Shown here: positions 31,846 to 41,151 of the stretch, one piece after another
How the letters are laid out: each line of letters starts with the position of its first letter
Numbering within the stretch: the stretch's first letter is position 1
Source: Actinomycetes bacterium
Lineage (GTDB): Bacteria; Actinomycetota; Actinomycetes; Mycobacteriales; Mycobacteriaceae
NCBI GenBank assembly: GCA_023404955.1
Contig: JAEXZY010000070.1
Location: 10,978-74,977, forward strand
Reading direction: 5' to 3'
Length of the DNA: 64,000 bases
Made by a program: the position numbers and the translations under genes
Notes under the pieces: generated by a model
Seen by the model: only the letters and a program-made list of their open reading frames with translations
The model's database searches: none
What the model was told of the DNA's origin: nothing

Positions 31846-32542
31846 CGGTCAATGTTCTATCGGCCCGCTGTTCAAGGCTTTCTCTCGTTTGGCGAATCGA
31901 TTTGAGCCGGTCCCGGATGAGCCACCGGGCGGATAGCGCTACTCCCGTGCATACGCTTTAGGCTGTGTCGCCGACGGTTACGGATTCTGCGAAGTCTTTT
32001 TGGTGGAGCTGTTGGCGCACCTGCAGCCGACCTACTGCCTAAAAGTTTCGCGTAACTGGCTGCGAGACTAGCTATAAGCAACCCGGGCTAGTTGCGGCAG
32101 GGTCGCGAATCGTTGGCTCCCCTGGTGGGTGCGCGGGCCGTACCGCTAGTTGCAGTACGACTGCGGCACCCGCACGAGCGTGCAGTCCTCTTTACGCGGG
32201 TGCTCCCGAAGGTGATTCCTCTTTGAGATCGAGATTTCGTTGTCAGAGCAGGGCGCCGGGCGACGGGCCCGCCGATCACGGCAGGCAGGAGAACCGCGGA
32301 TGCGGCTTGCTCGCGGCGAGTCGCCAGCCATTCGGCGCAGCCAGAACGCGTTGAGCCGAGTGCCGGGCGAACCGAGCTGCCAGGTTTCTAGCTGCACTCG
32401 TAGGTGACTCCTCAGGCACCCGCGCGTCCTGAAAAGGTCACAAGAGCATATCGATGGAATTGAGGGGATTACAGATATAGCGGCATATATACACCTGGGA
32501 TAAGATTTTTGCCTCGGTAACTCTCATTCCGAAGGGGGCGAT
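31846..32542. other. Gap of about 700 bases without a supported gene
   Basis: Short frames on both strands contain many rare combinations and no ribosome site. AT-richer patches appear near 32460-32500. I recognise no RNA gene or repeat. Confidence 0.45.
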
Positions 32543-32662
32543 ATGAACAGCCCAATCTGCCCAGACTGCTCCGACTCTGTCCGCAACCGCTTAAGTTGTT
32601 CAACGTGGAGAGCCTGTGGCGCCTGGCCTGGATTAGGGCGAAATCATGTAAACGCCCTGTGA
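32543..32662 (+). CDS. Possible 39-residue Cys-rich peptide
   Basis: ATG 32543 follows GAAGGGGG at good spacing. The product starts MNSPICPDCSDSVRNR and has four Cys, two as CPDC. It is unsupported apart from the ribosome site and the zinc-knuckle-like pair. Confidence 0.25.
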   Translation: MNSPICPDCSDSVRNRLSCSTWRACGAWPGLGRNHVNAL

Positions 32663-33008
32663 GTGCTTGCGGGCAATAGAGCGTAGCTCCTCCCACCCAC
32701 ATGTCGATGGGCACGCAAGGAGAAAGGCGGCGATCACCGCTGAGCTTCGACGATCCATGCCGTCAATGAACCCGATCACTCACGCCGCCAGGCTTTTCCT
32801 CCACCTTGGAGATTTGCGCGTGGTGCGTTGCCTTGGGAGTCGATAGGCTGCAGGCACCGCCACAATAGCCTCGTTCGCGCCCTGGCCCCGACCTGTCGTT
32901 GCGCACCATTCCCCGAAGGTGGAATGCGCCAGTAAACACATTCAGACGCACCGAAGCGATTGTGGCCCCGTCGATAGCGAGATTCGTACAACTACCGAAG
33001 GGTTTGAA

Positions 33009-33641
33009 ATGTATGACGAAGAGGCTGAACATGCTAGCCGCTGGGGCCACGAACTAGATATCGAAATTGCGGGGCTCAAAAAGGAAAGGGTAGATCTACG
33101 CCGACGTGTCGAAGCGCATAACGCTGAAGCTCGACGTTTCGTGTCAGAAAGAGACCTGATCGACAGGAGCAACTCAGGTGAAGTCGCGTCGTATAAAGCG
33201 AAAGCAGGGGAACTGAGACGCCGATCAGCCGATTTAAAAGCCGAAGCGGCAGATTTCGATAGACGAGTCGACGAGTACAATATTCGAGCCGATGCTCATA
33301 CGCAGCTCGAATGCAGAGTAAAAGAGCGGCAAGCAACGTCAAGCCAAATTTCAGATGACAACCACAATGGCGGGTTTGCGAGGTCAGAGCACGGCTGGAT
33401 TGAAGAACACCCCGTAACATTTTCTCTTGGGTGGGGAACAAAGAACGGCGAAACACTCATTGCGGACGGGCATCTGAGCTGGGAGGAGTTTCGCCGAAGT
33501 TCCAACCATGATCACTACGGGAAGGGTGAGGGTCCCAATAACAACGGGACACTTCGATTTGCCTTTGGGCCATGTAGCTGCACGGTTTCAGCCGAAACAC
33601 CTGCCGCCGCCGCGATTTTGCCGAACGTGGTCCGCGCATAA
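33009..33641 (+). CDS. Coiled-coil protein with probably foreign C-terminus
   Basis: The 210-residue product starts at ATG 33009 behind GAAGGG. Residues 8-115 are an uninterrupted Glu/Arg/Ala-rich coiled coil, followed by a polar domain (HGWIEEHPVTFSLGWG). The last 25 or so residues are antisense to a TetR gene fragment that occupies 33560-33766, so the original end is lost and the present one is borrowed. Function unknown. Confidence 0.5.
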   Translation: MYDEEAEHASRWGHELDIEIAGLKKERVDLRRRVEAHNAEARRFVSERDLIDRSNSGEVASYKAKAGELRRRSADLKAEAADFDRRVDEYNIRADAHTQLECRVKERQATSSQISDDNHNGGFARSEHGWIEEHPVTFSLGWGTKNGETLIADGHLSWEEFRRSSNHDHYGKGEGPNNNGTLRFAFGPCSCTVSAETPAAAAILPNVVRA

Positions 33642-33766
33642 CCTTCGCTGGAGAACAGCTCGGCTGCTGCCGCTATCACCCGCGCGCGGGTCTCAATCGC
33701 CTGTTGTTCTCGCAGCGCCGAGCGATAGACCCGGGTGGTGATGGCACTTTTTGGCTGCCGTGCCAT
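33560..33766 (-). pseudogene. TetR-family regulator, only the DNA-binding N-terminus remains
   Basis: From ATG 33766 the frame reads MARQPKS, then RARVIAAAAELFSSEGYARTT (in part) and GKIAAAAGVSAETVQLHGPKA, the standard TetR helix-turn-helix. Similarity stops at HGPKA, at about 33560. The ligand-binding domain is absent and the frame runs on without sense to 33515. A deletion fused this piece to the coiled-coil gene. Confidence 0.75.
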
Positions 33767-33820
33767 AGTAATGAATACTACCAGGTCACAATAGAGGTGG
33801 CGGGCCGGATACGGGGGGCG

Positions 33821-34018
33821 ATGTCATCAATTTCTCTGCCAGCATTCCTCAGCACGGACACATCTCACCGCTACGACCATGGCCCGGAGAATTCGCCAAC
33901 CGCGGCGACGACGTGCGCTTCATCACCGGCGCACACTACGTCGAGTATAGGCGCGTCCGACAGTTTGTCGGCCAGACCGCTGAAGTCTGCGACGCGAATG
34001 CTTCGGTTTCGTTGACTT
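33821..34018 (+). pseudogene. Glycosyltransferase (MGT/UGT type) N-terminal remnant
   Basis: ATG 33821 opens with MSSISLPA, then after a one-base frameshift near 33842 the next frame gives PQHGHISPLRPWP, FANRGDDVRFITGA and HYVEY, the N-terminus of macrolide-type or erythromycin-type glycosyltransferases. A stop follows at 34016. It is divergent from the TetR remnant. Together they are the ruins of a regulator/glycosyltransferase pair. Confidence 0.6.
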
Positions 34019-34446
34019 GAAGAGACTCTCGTACCGCATCGGCGACGCCACCGTCGATGTTCTCTACACTGATCCGCGATAGTTCGCGATGCATCGGCGA
34101 TCTGGTCGGTCCTCGCCATAAAGGTCAGCGACTCGTGGGCGATGCCCATATGCCCGTGGGTCAGTTCATGTTCCAGGGTTCGCCGTAGGTGGTGACGCGG
34201 TCATCTTGAGCTTCGCCATTTATTCGGAGGACCTCGGGGCGATGGGTAGCCGCAGAAGGCGCTGGACTTAATCGAGGGCGTTTGGCTATCGCTGCTGCCT
34301 GGATCGAGATATTTGAATTCGAAAATTTGACGATACCGCGTTTCAGTAGCACGCAATTTATTCGTTTTCGGCCTTCGGGCGGCCGCCTGTGGGATTACAG
34401 TGGCCCTCTCGGGGCCATAAGTGGCTTCGTTGCGGGGGGAGCCGTG
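34019..34446. other. 428 bases of decayed sequence
   Basis: The minus strand holds pieces such as HGHMGIAHESLTFMARTDQIA near 34100-34160 that read like protein but are interrupted by stops. No intact gene is present. The last 60 bases contain the AT-rich promoter region and ribosome site for the gene at 34447. Confidence 0.35.
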
Positions 34447-35124
34447 ATGTGGATTCCGTGCGGTCGGTATATCGCGTCGGTGACACTATTGGTCGTCGGA
34501 GCTGCTTGTGCGCCAACTGCCGCGGCGCAACCAGCGCCAAACTGCCCTACTTATCCGGTTACGGGCTTCTGCGCGCCGGGTGACTACCAACCTCAGGTGA
34601 TGGGGGTGGTTCCCTCGCCGGATGAGCAGGACTATGGAGTGTCACCAGTCGTCGGAGCCGGGCCGTCCAGTATCTACGGAGCAAGGACTGCTGCCCAGCT
34701 TCCGACATTTCCGGACGCAATCCAGCTGAACGGTCAGACCGCCCTGAATTGGGCAACGAAGGCAATGCGTGTAAATCCAGCAACGCGCACTACTTTCTTC
34801 GTCCTAAATAAGATTGCAAACTGCACTGGGAATCAGGGGCTCTGGGCAGCTCGCGCTTATGTGGCGTACGACCTCTCATGGGGCGGTGGTGCCGCAGTTG
34901 TTTCTGACAACGCTATGCAGCGTGCCGGTGAGCTTCTCAAGCAGTGCGTGGGTCTCGGGGAAGTAAGCGGCGGTGGACCGGGTGGAGGCCTCACGCCCTG
35001 CTTCAACAGATACGACTACGCAGTGCAGTATCCCGAGGGGCCGGACACCTACACAGTCTTCACCTTCGGCATCCCCAGCAATGTGTGCGCGATGATTCAG
35101 CAGCGACAGATGGGGGTCGGATAG
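34447..35124 (+). CDS. Secreted mycobacterial protein, unknown
   Basis: The 225-residue precursor starts at ATG 34447 (a GTG directly precedes it) behind GGGGGGAG. Residues 2-28 are a signal peptide (YIASVTLLVVGAACAPTAAAQ). The mature protein has a Pro-rich start with PVTGFCAPGDYQP, four to six Cys suited to disulfides, and a helical middle with AARAYVAYDLSWGGG. Such Cys-containing exported proteins are frequent in mycobacteria. It ends 122 bases before the tyrosinase gene. Confidence 0.65.
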   Translation: MWIPCGRYIASVTLLVVGAACAPTAAAQPAPNCPTYPVTGFCAPGDYQPQVMGVVPSPDEQDYGVSPVVGAGPSSIYGARTAAQLPTFPDAIQLNGQTALNWATKAMRVNPATRTTFFVLNKIANCTGNQGLWAARAYVAYDLSWGGGAAVVSDNAMQRAGELLKQCVGLGEVSGGGPGGGLTPCFNRYDYAVQYPEGPDTYTVFTFGIPSNVCAMIQQRQMGVG

Positions 35125-35245
35125 TGCCGATAAATGAAATACGCGAGGTGATTTCCTGACCGTTCGCTGACGCCTGCTCGTGGCGATGAGCTTAAGTTGA
35201 ACGCCGTTGTGACGGCGGCGCGGAATCAGAGCGAGGAGAATTCCG

Positions 35246-36013
35246 GTGCATACGCGTGTAGAAGTGCGGTCAATGACTACGGACGCGCTCGCCTCCTTCC
35301 GTGAGGCAATAAAAGCCTCGATGGAGATCAGTGATGATCGCGGGTTCTCGGCATGGGCGGGCATCCACGGGCTTCCCGTGCCGACTTCGTGCAAGCACTG
35401 GGACCCGTTGTTCCTGCCATGGCACCGCGCTTACCTGTACCTGTTCGAAAAGTCGTTGCAGGACAGGGTGGCTGGTGTCACGTTGCCATGGTGGGACTGG
35501 ACAAGTCTCGAGTCTCGGGCTCAAGGCATTCCCGCCAGCGACACCGACAGAAGCAACACGAATCCGTTGCGCCGTGGACGAGTTGTCATTGATCGAGCCG
35601 ATATCGCGAAGTTGCGCACGACTCCAGGTTTGTTGTCGGCTGGTTCCAACCCGACCACCGTGCGAGATCCGGACGTGCCTGCGAACCTGCCAAGAGACGC
35701 CACGATCGCGTCGATACTCAACGCTCCCACTTTTTCGGACTTCTCCAGTCGAATGGAGAACGTGCACGGCGACGTACACGGGTGGGTGGGTGGCTCTATG
35801 TCGCAGGTACCGATTGCCGCGTTCGATCCAATCTTTTGGGCCCACCACGCGATGATCGACCGGCTTTGGTACGTCTGGCAGTTGCGGCATCCAAATGCGG
35901 GGCCGCCGGCAGCAATGTTGAACCGCGCGCTGGACCCATTCCCTCTCAACGTTGCTCAAGTCCTCGACATCCGACAGATGGGTTACGACTACGCAATTGC
36001 TGCTGTTAGATAG
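35246..36013 (+). CDS. Tyrosinase-type copper oxidase
   Basis: The 255-residue enzyme has the two copper sites of type 3 copper proteins: CuA from His41 (GIHG), His51 (CKHWDP) and His60 (PWHRAYL), CuB from His174 and His178 (VHGDVHGW) and His201 (WAHHAMIDRLW). It would hydroxylate or oxidise phenols to quinones. No signal peptide is visible and no MelC1-type caddie protein is adjacent. The start is GTG 35246 behind GAGGAGAA. The next gene follows 15 bases later and may supply the C-terminal beta-domain seen in plant enzymes. Confidence 0.92.
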   Translation: MHTRVEVRSMTTDALASFREAIKASMEISDDRGFSAWAGIHGLPVPTSCKHWDPLFLPWHRAYLYLFEKSLQDRVAGVTLPWWDWTSLESRAQGIPASDTDRSNTNPLRRGRVVIDRADIAKLRTTPGLLSAGSNPTTVRDPDVPANLPRDATIASILNAPTFSDFSSRMENVHGDVHGWVGGSMSQVPIAAFDPIFWAHHAMIDRLWYVWQLRHPNAGPPAAMLNRALDPFPLNVAQVLDIRQMGYDYAIAAVR

Positions 36014-36028
36014 AGAAAGGAGGCCGAT

Positions 36029-36586
36029 GTGCCTACGCCATCAGCGATGAAGACAGGCCGTCGCAAGGGGATTCTTGTGGCGGAGATGCCCTTCAACGAC
36101 CCTAGGTTCACCCGCGCGGACCTTATCTTCTCGGGTGTCGACCACTCCGGCAGCAGCTACGAGGTACTCGTTTTCCTTAACAATCGCTCTGCTACGGACA
36201 AGACGGAACACGATGTCAAACGCGGCTATGGCGGGCGGTTCGTAATTTTCGGACATGGTGGTTGCTACGGCGATCTCGGTCACTGCGAGATTCCGCAAAG
36301 CCGCGCGGTAGACGATCTTCGCCCGCCCCACCCGCTCACGCCGGCCACCACGATAGTCACCATCACCGACGCCCTGCAGTATCTCCTGATGAACAGCGAA
36401 AGTGGGCTTGAGACAGTCACACTCATCCCTGTCGAGATCACTCCCCGCCGCAAGGATCGGGCAATTTCCCCGACTGTTTTCCGCTTCGACGATGTCACAT
36501 TGCGTACATACCTCGTTGGAACAGACCTCGACCTATCGATGGACGCTGACCACCTGCTCGCGCTCAGGCCAGTTGCGAAGCCGTAG
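36029..36586 (+). CDS. Beta-rich partner of the tyrosinase
   Basis: The 185-residue protein starts at GTG 36029 behind GAAAGGAGG. It is beta-rich by pattern (ADLIFSGVDHSGSSYEVLVFLN, quoted in part; GGRFVIFGHGGCYGDLGHCE; VTLIPVEITPRRKD), resembling the beta-sandwich domain that follows tyrosinase in polyphenol oxidases and shields its active site. HGGCYGDLGHC could bind copper. A caddie or shielding role is inferred from position and fold pattern. Confidence 0.6.
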   Translation: MPTPSAMKTGRRKGILVAEMPFNDPRFTRADLIFSGVDHSGSSYEVLVFLNNRSATDKTEHDVKRGYGGRFVIFGHGGCYGDLGHCEIPQSRAVDDLRPPHPLTPATTIVTITDALQYLLMNSESGLETVTLIPVEITPRRKDRAISPTVFRFDDVTLRTYLVGTDLDLSMDADHLLALRPVAKP

Positions 36587-36594
36587 GAGTCTTC

Positions 36595-36723
36595 ATGGAC
36601 AGAAATTCGGAGGTCATCGAGCATTGCGCGAGTACTGCACCGCGGGGGTGGCAGCCGTACTTTCCACCAAGGGTTGGAGTCCTGAACAAGCTATGGGCGA
36701 CGAAGGCTGCCGATAATGGTTGA
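36595..36723 (+). CDS. 42-residue micro-ORF in the tyrosinase/MBL operon
   Basis: ATG 36595 follows AGGAG at optimal distance and the stop (36721-36723) overlaps the ATG of the next gene by eight bases, so coupling is likely. The product begins MDRNSEVIEHCAST and is Pro/Trp containing (PRGWQPYFPPRVG). No family. It could be a leader for translational coupling or a small subunit. Confidence 0.5.
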   Translation: MDRNSEVIEHCASTAPRGWQPYFPPRVGVLNKLWATKAADNG

Positions 36724-38230
36724 GGCAACAAAGTATTTCGATGACGACATCGTCGATGTTCGCCTCGACAGCGGCCAAATAGCACAGTTCTACTGGGGTG
36801 ACGAATGCACGCGCCTGCCCGCCGAGGACGTCGGCGGGAAGATGAGGGTTCGGGCGCAGCGGGCGGGCGGCGGGCCTAGCGTTGAGGGCTTCGTACGTGC
36901 GGGCACTGCACTGCGCGAGGCTGGGCTTCTTCGGCTGGCCATGGTGGACGTCCAGCAGGGGGACGGACTGATCCTGCAGACGCCGGACAACAAGGTCGTC
37001 TTCATCGATGGCGGCGACAATAAGCTTTTCGCTCGATTTGCGGCTGGTGCGTTCCCCGGCACCAGCGATGACCATCCGCTGATCGTGGACGCGATAGTGA
37101 TCACCCATGGCGATGCCGATCATTTCCAGGGACTCAGTGAACTACGCAGGTCGGAAGCCTTGGACGGCGTGAAAGCGCATAAGCGCGTTTTCGTAGCGCC
37201 TAAACGCGTTTATCACAACGGATTGGTGAAGCGCCCTTCTAACGATCCTGCGACAGGGAGAGCACGTCCTGATACGGCCATGTTCGGCGCGACGGTCGAC
37301 CACTTGGGGCGGTTGTACGCAGTCGAACTGGTCGACGACATCGACGACGTCCCCGAAGCCCAACGCAATGAGCAGTTCAACGAATGGGCGCAAACCCTCC
37401 AAGCGTGGAACACGAGAACTGAGGCAGCCACGGGCGAGTCGATCGTCAGACGCCGGATAGATCTCGGCAGCACAGCGGCATTTGACTTTCTCAATGACGG
37501 TGTTGACGATGAAAGTCGGCGTGTCACCGTCGAGTTACTCGGTCCGATCACCGAACGAGTCGGTGGTCACACCGGACTGAGGCTGTTGCGGAGCCCTCCC
37601 GATGACGCCAACTTGATGGTCGGAGACATTGCAAAACCCGACAAGGGTTCCTACTCGGCATCGCACACCATCAACGGTCACTCCATCAACTTCCGACTGC
37701 GATTCGGCAACGTTAACTTCATGTTGACGGGGGATATGAATCAGCAGTCGATGCACAGGCTGCGGGAGGCCAACCCGGACAGCAAACTTCGCTCGGAGAT
37801 CTTGAAATGTCCGCACCACGGATCGGCTGATTTCGATATGGGTTTCTTGCGAGATGTCGGCCCAGTGGTGTCGATAATCTCATCCGGAGACGAAAGCGTC
37901 CGCAAGGAGTACATCCACCCTCGAGCCACATTGATGGCCGCGCTCGGGCGGGCTTCGCGCCAAACGCCGGCGGTGATTTTCTGCACCGAGCTGGCTGCCT
38001 TCTTCGCTTACCGTGGGCCGTCGCGTCTTGAGAAGGATGACACGAGATACGAGGGGTTCGAACGGCTGAACTTCGGCATCATCCATATTCGCACTGACGG
38101 TGAGCGTGTGTTGGCCTACACCCATAGCGGTAAGCAAGGCTTGAACGAGGCGTACAGGTTTACGGTCTCACCGACCGGTGAGGCATCATTCGCGTCGAAG
38201 GTCACGAAGCGCAGCGCTCCCGCGCGTTAG
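36716..38230 (+). CDS. Metallo-beta-lactamase-fold hydrolase (ComEC-like), copy 1
   Basis: The 504-residue protein has an N-terminal 70-residue extension, then the MBL fold: VDVQQGDGLIL, DGG, THGDADHFQG with His131 and His136 as zinc ligands, NFMLTGDMNQQS, and CPHHGS for the distal ligands. This pattern is that of ComEC/Rec2-type and related stand-alone MBL proteins, often nucleases or phosphodiesterases. No membrane helices. The partner genes suggest a dedicated system. Substrate unknown. Confidence 0.85.
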   Translation: MVEATKYFDDDIVDVRLDSGQIAQFYWGDECTRLPAEDVGGKMRVRAQRAGGGPSVEGFVRAGTALREAGLLRLAMVDVQQGDGLILQTPDNKVVFIDGGDNKLFARFAAGAFPGTSDDHPLIVDAIVITHGDADHFQGLSELRRSEALDGVKAHKRVFVAPKRVYHNGLVKRPSNDPATGRARPDTAMFGATVDHLGRLYAVELVDDIDDVPEAQRNEQFNEWAQTLQAWNTRTEAATGESIVRRRIDLGSTAAFDFLNDGVDDESRRVTVELLGPITERVGGHTGLRLLRSPPDDANLMVGDIAKPDKGSYSASHTINGHSINFRLRFGNVNFMLTGDMNQQSMHRLREANPDSKLRSEILKCPHHGSADFDMGFLRDVGPVVSIISSGDESVRKEYIHPRATLMAALGRASRQTPAVIFCTELAAFFAYRGPSRLEKDDTRYEGFERLNFGIIHIRTDGERVLAYTHSGKQGLNEAYRFTVSPTGEASFASKVTKRSAPAR

Positions 38231-38350
38231 GACGACGATGGCACCCACCGGATGGTCGCAGAGATGCGTACGCGCACTTGGTGATTGGGCGAGCAGGCCG
38301 CTTAAGGTAGACATGAATCGCCATTAAAGACAATGACGGGGGAGAAAGTC

Positions 38351-39781
38351 ATGGCAGATGACGAGCAAGTGATCGGAGTCGCCTTATCAGGTGGCGGACA
38401 TCGCGCGTCCTTATTTGGGCTGGGTGCCCTGTTGTATCTGATCGATGCGGGAAAGGGTCCGCGGCTGGGTTCGGTGGCGTCCGTATCGGGAGGTTCCATT
38501 ACGAACGCTTTCATTGGTGGTGCTATCGACCTGAAGCACGCGACGCCGTCGGAAATGCGGCGGCATGCCGGTGTCCTCGCCTCACAGATTGTTCACCGCG
38601 GTACGTTGTGGGCGTCGTTGATTACCTATGCGTATCTATCCTTTATTGCGTTGCTGGTGATAGTCGCAATCTTCGTCAGCCGTGCCAATACCCCCAGCTG
38701 GGCAATTGCGCTGGTCTGGGTGGCTGCTACCGGCTTGGTTGGCTGGCTGGCGCAGCGTCGAAGTGCCGTTGTGGCTATGGCATTCGACAAGACCGTCTTC
38801 CATGGCGCCAGATTGGCAGATATGCACCGCGCTGTTTCTCATGTGCTGTGTGCGACCGATTTGCAGACCGGCCAGCATGTGTACTTCTCGAGTGAGTTTG
38901 TCTACGCGTGGCGCACTGGATGGGGAACTCCGGGTGATTTGCGAGCGTCCCGCGCGGCTCAAGCCTCGGCGGCATTGCCGGGGGCATTCAGCGTGGTGCC
39001 AATACGGTTGTCGCGTTTCGGTCTTCCTGAAGATCGGATAGTCGCAGAACGGAATCCGCCAAAGCAGTTCAAACTCCTCGATGGTGGCGTCTACGACAAC
39101 ATGGCATCGGAGTGGTTGCTACACATGGGGGAGCCACTCACCGATGGGTCTCCACCAGGCTCGCTGAGGCCTGTGACCGAGGCGATTGTCGTGAATGCAT
39201 CTGCCGGCGATGACGTCACCAACCGGCCGTGGGTGACGGTGCCTTTGGTTGGCGAGTTGGCAAGCCTGCTCGCGGTAAAGGATGTCATGTATCGCCAAAC
39301 CACTGCGGTACGACGTCGGTTGCTGAATATTCGATATCAGATTGCGCAGGATCGGCAGCGGATTCAGCCGGGTGCCCGCTCGTTGGAGCAAGCACTGCCG
39401 GGTGCAACGGTGCAGATTAACCGGAGCCCCTTCAACCTCCCTGATCGCTTCGCCGGGGGACGGTTTGGAGGTGACGGTTTCGCTGAACGTGCGGCTGCAG
39501 TGATCGCCGCTTTGGGGGAAGCAAACCGCGATTACTGGTTAGCCGAAGCGGACGCCAACCGACGAGTCAAGACGACGCTATCGCGGATCGATAGCCCGCG
39601 AGCACAATCATTGATTCGACATGGCTATACACTGACAATGGCGAATTGCCATGTCCTCCTTGGCTATCCGCTACTCAACGTTCCAGCAGTCGAAGACATT
39701 GCCCCGCTTGTGTCGAAACAAAAGAGCGATAACGATTCATTGCAGACAACACTCAACCGTGATGCGTCTTTTCCGAATTAG
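38351..39781 (+). CDS. Patatin-like phospholipase with internal membrane hairpin
   Basis: The 476-residue protein starts at ATG 38351 behind GGGGGAGAAAG. Patatin signatures are the oxyanion loop LSGGGHRAS (12-20), the nucleophile Ser46 in SVSGGS and the catalytic Asp in DGGVYDN (Asp244). Between them two transmembrane helices (about 86-110 and 116-134) are inserted, which would place the lipase at the membrane. Phospholipases of this family are common effectors that degrade the host membrane. A 120-base gap separates it from the MBL gene. Confidence 0.88.
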   Translation: MADDEQVIGVALSGGGHRASLFGLGALLYLIDAGKGPRLGSVASVSGGSITNAFIGGAIDLKHATPSEMRRHAGVLASQIVHRGTLWASLITYAYLSFIALLVIVAIFVSRANTPSWAIALVWVAATGLVGWLAQRRSAVVAMAFDKTVFHGARLADMHRAVSHVLCATDLQTGQHVYFSSEFVYAWRTGWGTPGDLRASRAAQASAALPGAFSVVPIRLSRFGLPEDRIVAERNPPKQFKLLDGGVYDNMASEWLLHMGEPLTDGSPPGSLRPVTEAIVVNASAGDDVTNRPWVTVPLVGELASLLAVKDVMYRQTTAVRRRLLNIRYQIAQDRQRIQPGARSLEQALPGATVQINRSPFNLPDRFAGGRFGGDGFAERAAAVIAALGEANRDYWLAEADANRRVKTTLSRIDSPRAQSLIRHGYTLTMANCHVLLGYPLLNVPAVEDIAPLVSKQKSDNDSLQTTLNRDASFPN

Positions 39782-39834
39782 GCAGCACGGCCGGAGCTAT
39801 CATTAGGGAGAACGAGGACTGGGCGGGAACCCAT

Positions 39835-41151
39835 ATGCGCTTAAGAACATTCTTTGCGGATGCTGGTGACTGCATGCTGCTTAGCGCAGCAGGAGGTGGC
39901 CACATTCTGATCGACGGAGGCCCGTCTGGTCCTCGCTTCGAGGAGCGTGTCGTCCCGGTTCTAGAGCAAGTGCGCGAAGATGGCGGCAAGCTTGACTTAG
40001 TGATCATTACCCACATTGATGACGACCATATAGATGGAATTCTGCATCTATTAAAGCAGCAGAAGCGTGGAAAACCAGTGCCGCAGATAGTGAATGTGTG
40101 GCACAACTCGTGGCCTGCTCCGGCCAGTCCGTCGCGCCCCTTCGGAGTCGGTGCGCAGGTCAGGCCCTCGAGGTTCGCAAACCTCCGAGGAAGCATTCAG
40201 TCGATAGCCGAAGGCCTACGCTATAGTGTGAAACAGGCCCGGGAAGTATCTGAGCACATTTCGAAAGTCGGCCAGTTTCCAATCAACCAAAACGCAGGCT
40301 TCAACACGTATCCGAAGATTTTTGGAGTGAGAGCGGTGCGGCTGACATCACCACCGCATACACTCCGCATCGGCTCCAGGTTTGAAGCGACAGTTCTTTG
40401 GCCTGACGCTGCCGCTATCGAAAAACTGAAGACCCTATTCGATAGAAACGACCCGGCACTACGGCGCCTCCAAAAACCAAAGCCACGGCTTCGGTCGGCG
40501 GCTGCGCAACGATCCGACCTGCGAACAGATCAGGATATTCTTCACGGCATCGGCGATAGAAATAAGGTCACTATCGCGAATCAAGCGTCCATCGTTGTAT
40601 GGGCTGAGGAGCAACAGAACACTGGCGGCTGTCGCTCCTGTTTGCTCACGGGTGATGCGGCAGCTCAGGACATCCTCAAGGGGGCTGCAGCTGCTGGGAA
40701 ACTGATAGATGGAAAACTATATTGTGACGTTCTTAAGCTCCAACACCATGGGGCGTCAGCTAACTTCACTAGTGATTTCGCTGAATCGGTGGTCGCCGAG
40801 CACTACGTCATCTCGGCTAATGGGCGAGACAGTAATCCGGAAGTTGTTGTGATTAGAGATCTTATCGACAAACGTGCTGCACTTGCGCCGGAACGCACCT
40901 TTACATTGTGGTTCACCTGTGAACCGGCCCGAGCGCCGAAAGTCAGCCGCGAGGCAATGAGTGTCGCACTCGATGCAGCGATTGGTGCGGTGCGTTCAGT
41001 CAATTCCGTGAAACCGGGGACCGCAACCGTCAGAGTGCTGAAAGGTTGCCGCGATTACTTCGACATCTGCCTCTGCGAAGTTCCTGGTGGCGACGGGTGC
41101 ACTTGCGTACCGCCTGGCGACGCAACGTATACGCCCGATCAGCTCGGCTGA
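39835..41151 (+). CDS. Metallo-beta-lactamase-fold hydrolase, copy 2
   Basis: The 438-residue protein begins MRLRTFFADAGDCMLL and has THIDDDHIDG (His60, His65), SCLLTGDAA and LQHHGAS, the same MBL class as the gene at 36716 but without its N-terminal extension and with the metal loop THIDDDH in place of THGDADH. The C-terminal 80 residues contain seven Cys, which could form an extra metal site. It ends the cluster and is followed by about 800 non-coding bases. Confidence 0.83.
   Translation: MRLRTFFADAGDCMLLSAAGGGHILIDGGPSGPRFEERVVPVLEQVREDGGKLDLVIITHIDDDHIDGILHLLKQQKRGKPVPQIVNVWHNSWPAPASPSRPFGVGAQVRPSRFANLRGSIQSIAEGLRYSVKQAREVSEHISKVGQFPINQNAGFNTYPKIFGVRAVRLTSPPHTLRIGSRFEATVLWPDAAAIEKLKTLFDRNDPALRRLQKPKPRLRSAAAQRSDLRTDQDILHGIGDRNKVTIANQASIVVWAEEQQNTGGCRSCLLTGDAAAQDILKGAAAAGKLIDGKLYCDVLKLQHHGASANFTSDFAESVVAEHYVISANGRDSNPEVVVIRDLIDKRAALAPERTFTLWFTCEPARAPKVSREAMSVALDAAIGAVRSVNSVKPGTATVRVLKGCRDYFDICLCEVPGGDGCTCVPPGDATYTPDQLG

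Noticed and set aside
31846..32918. Several 60-100 codon frames after the DUF6527 gene
   Set aside because: None has a ribosome site, coherent composition or a recognisable motif, apart from the weak 39-residue ORF listed separately.
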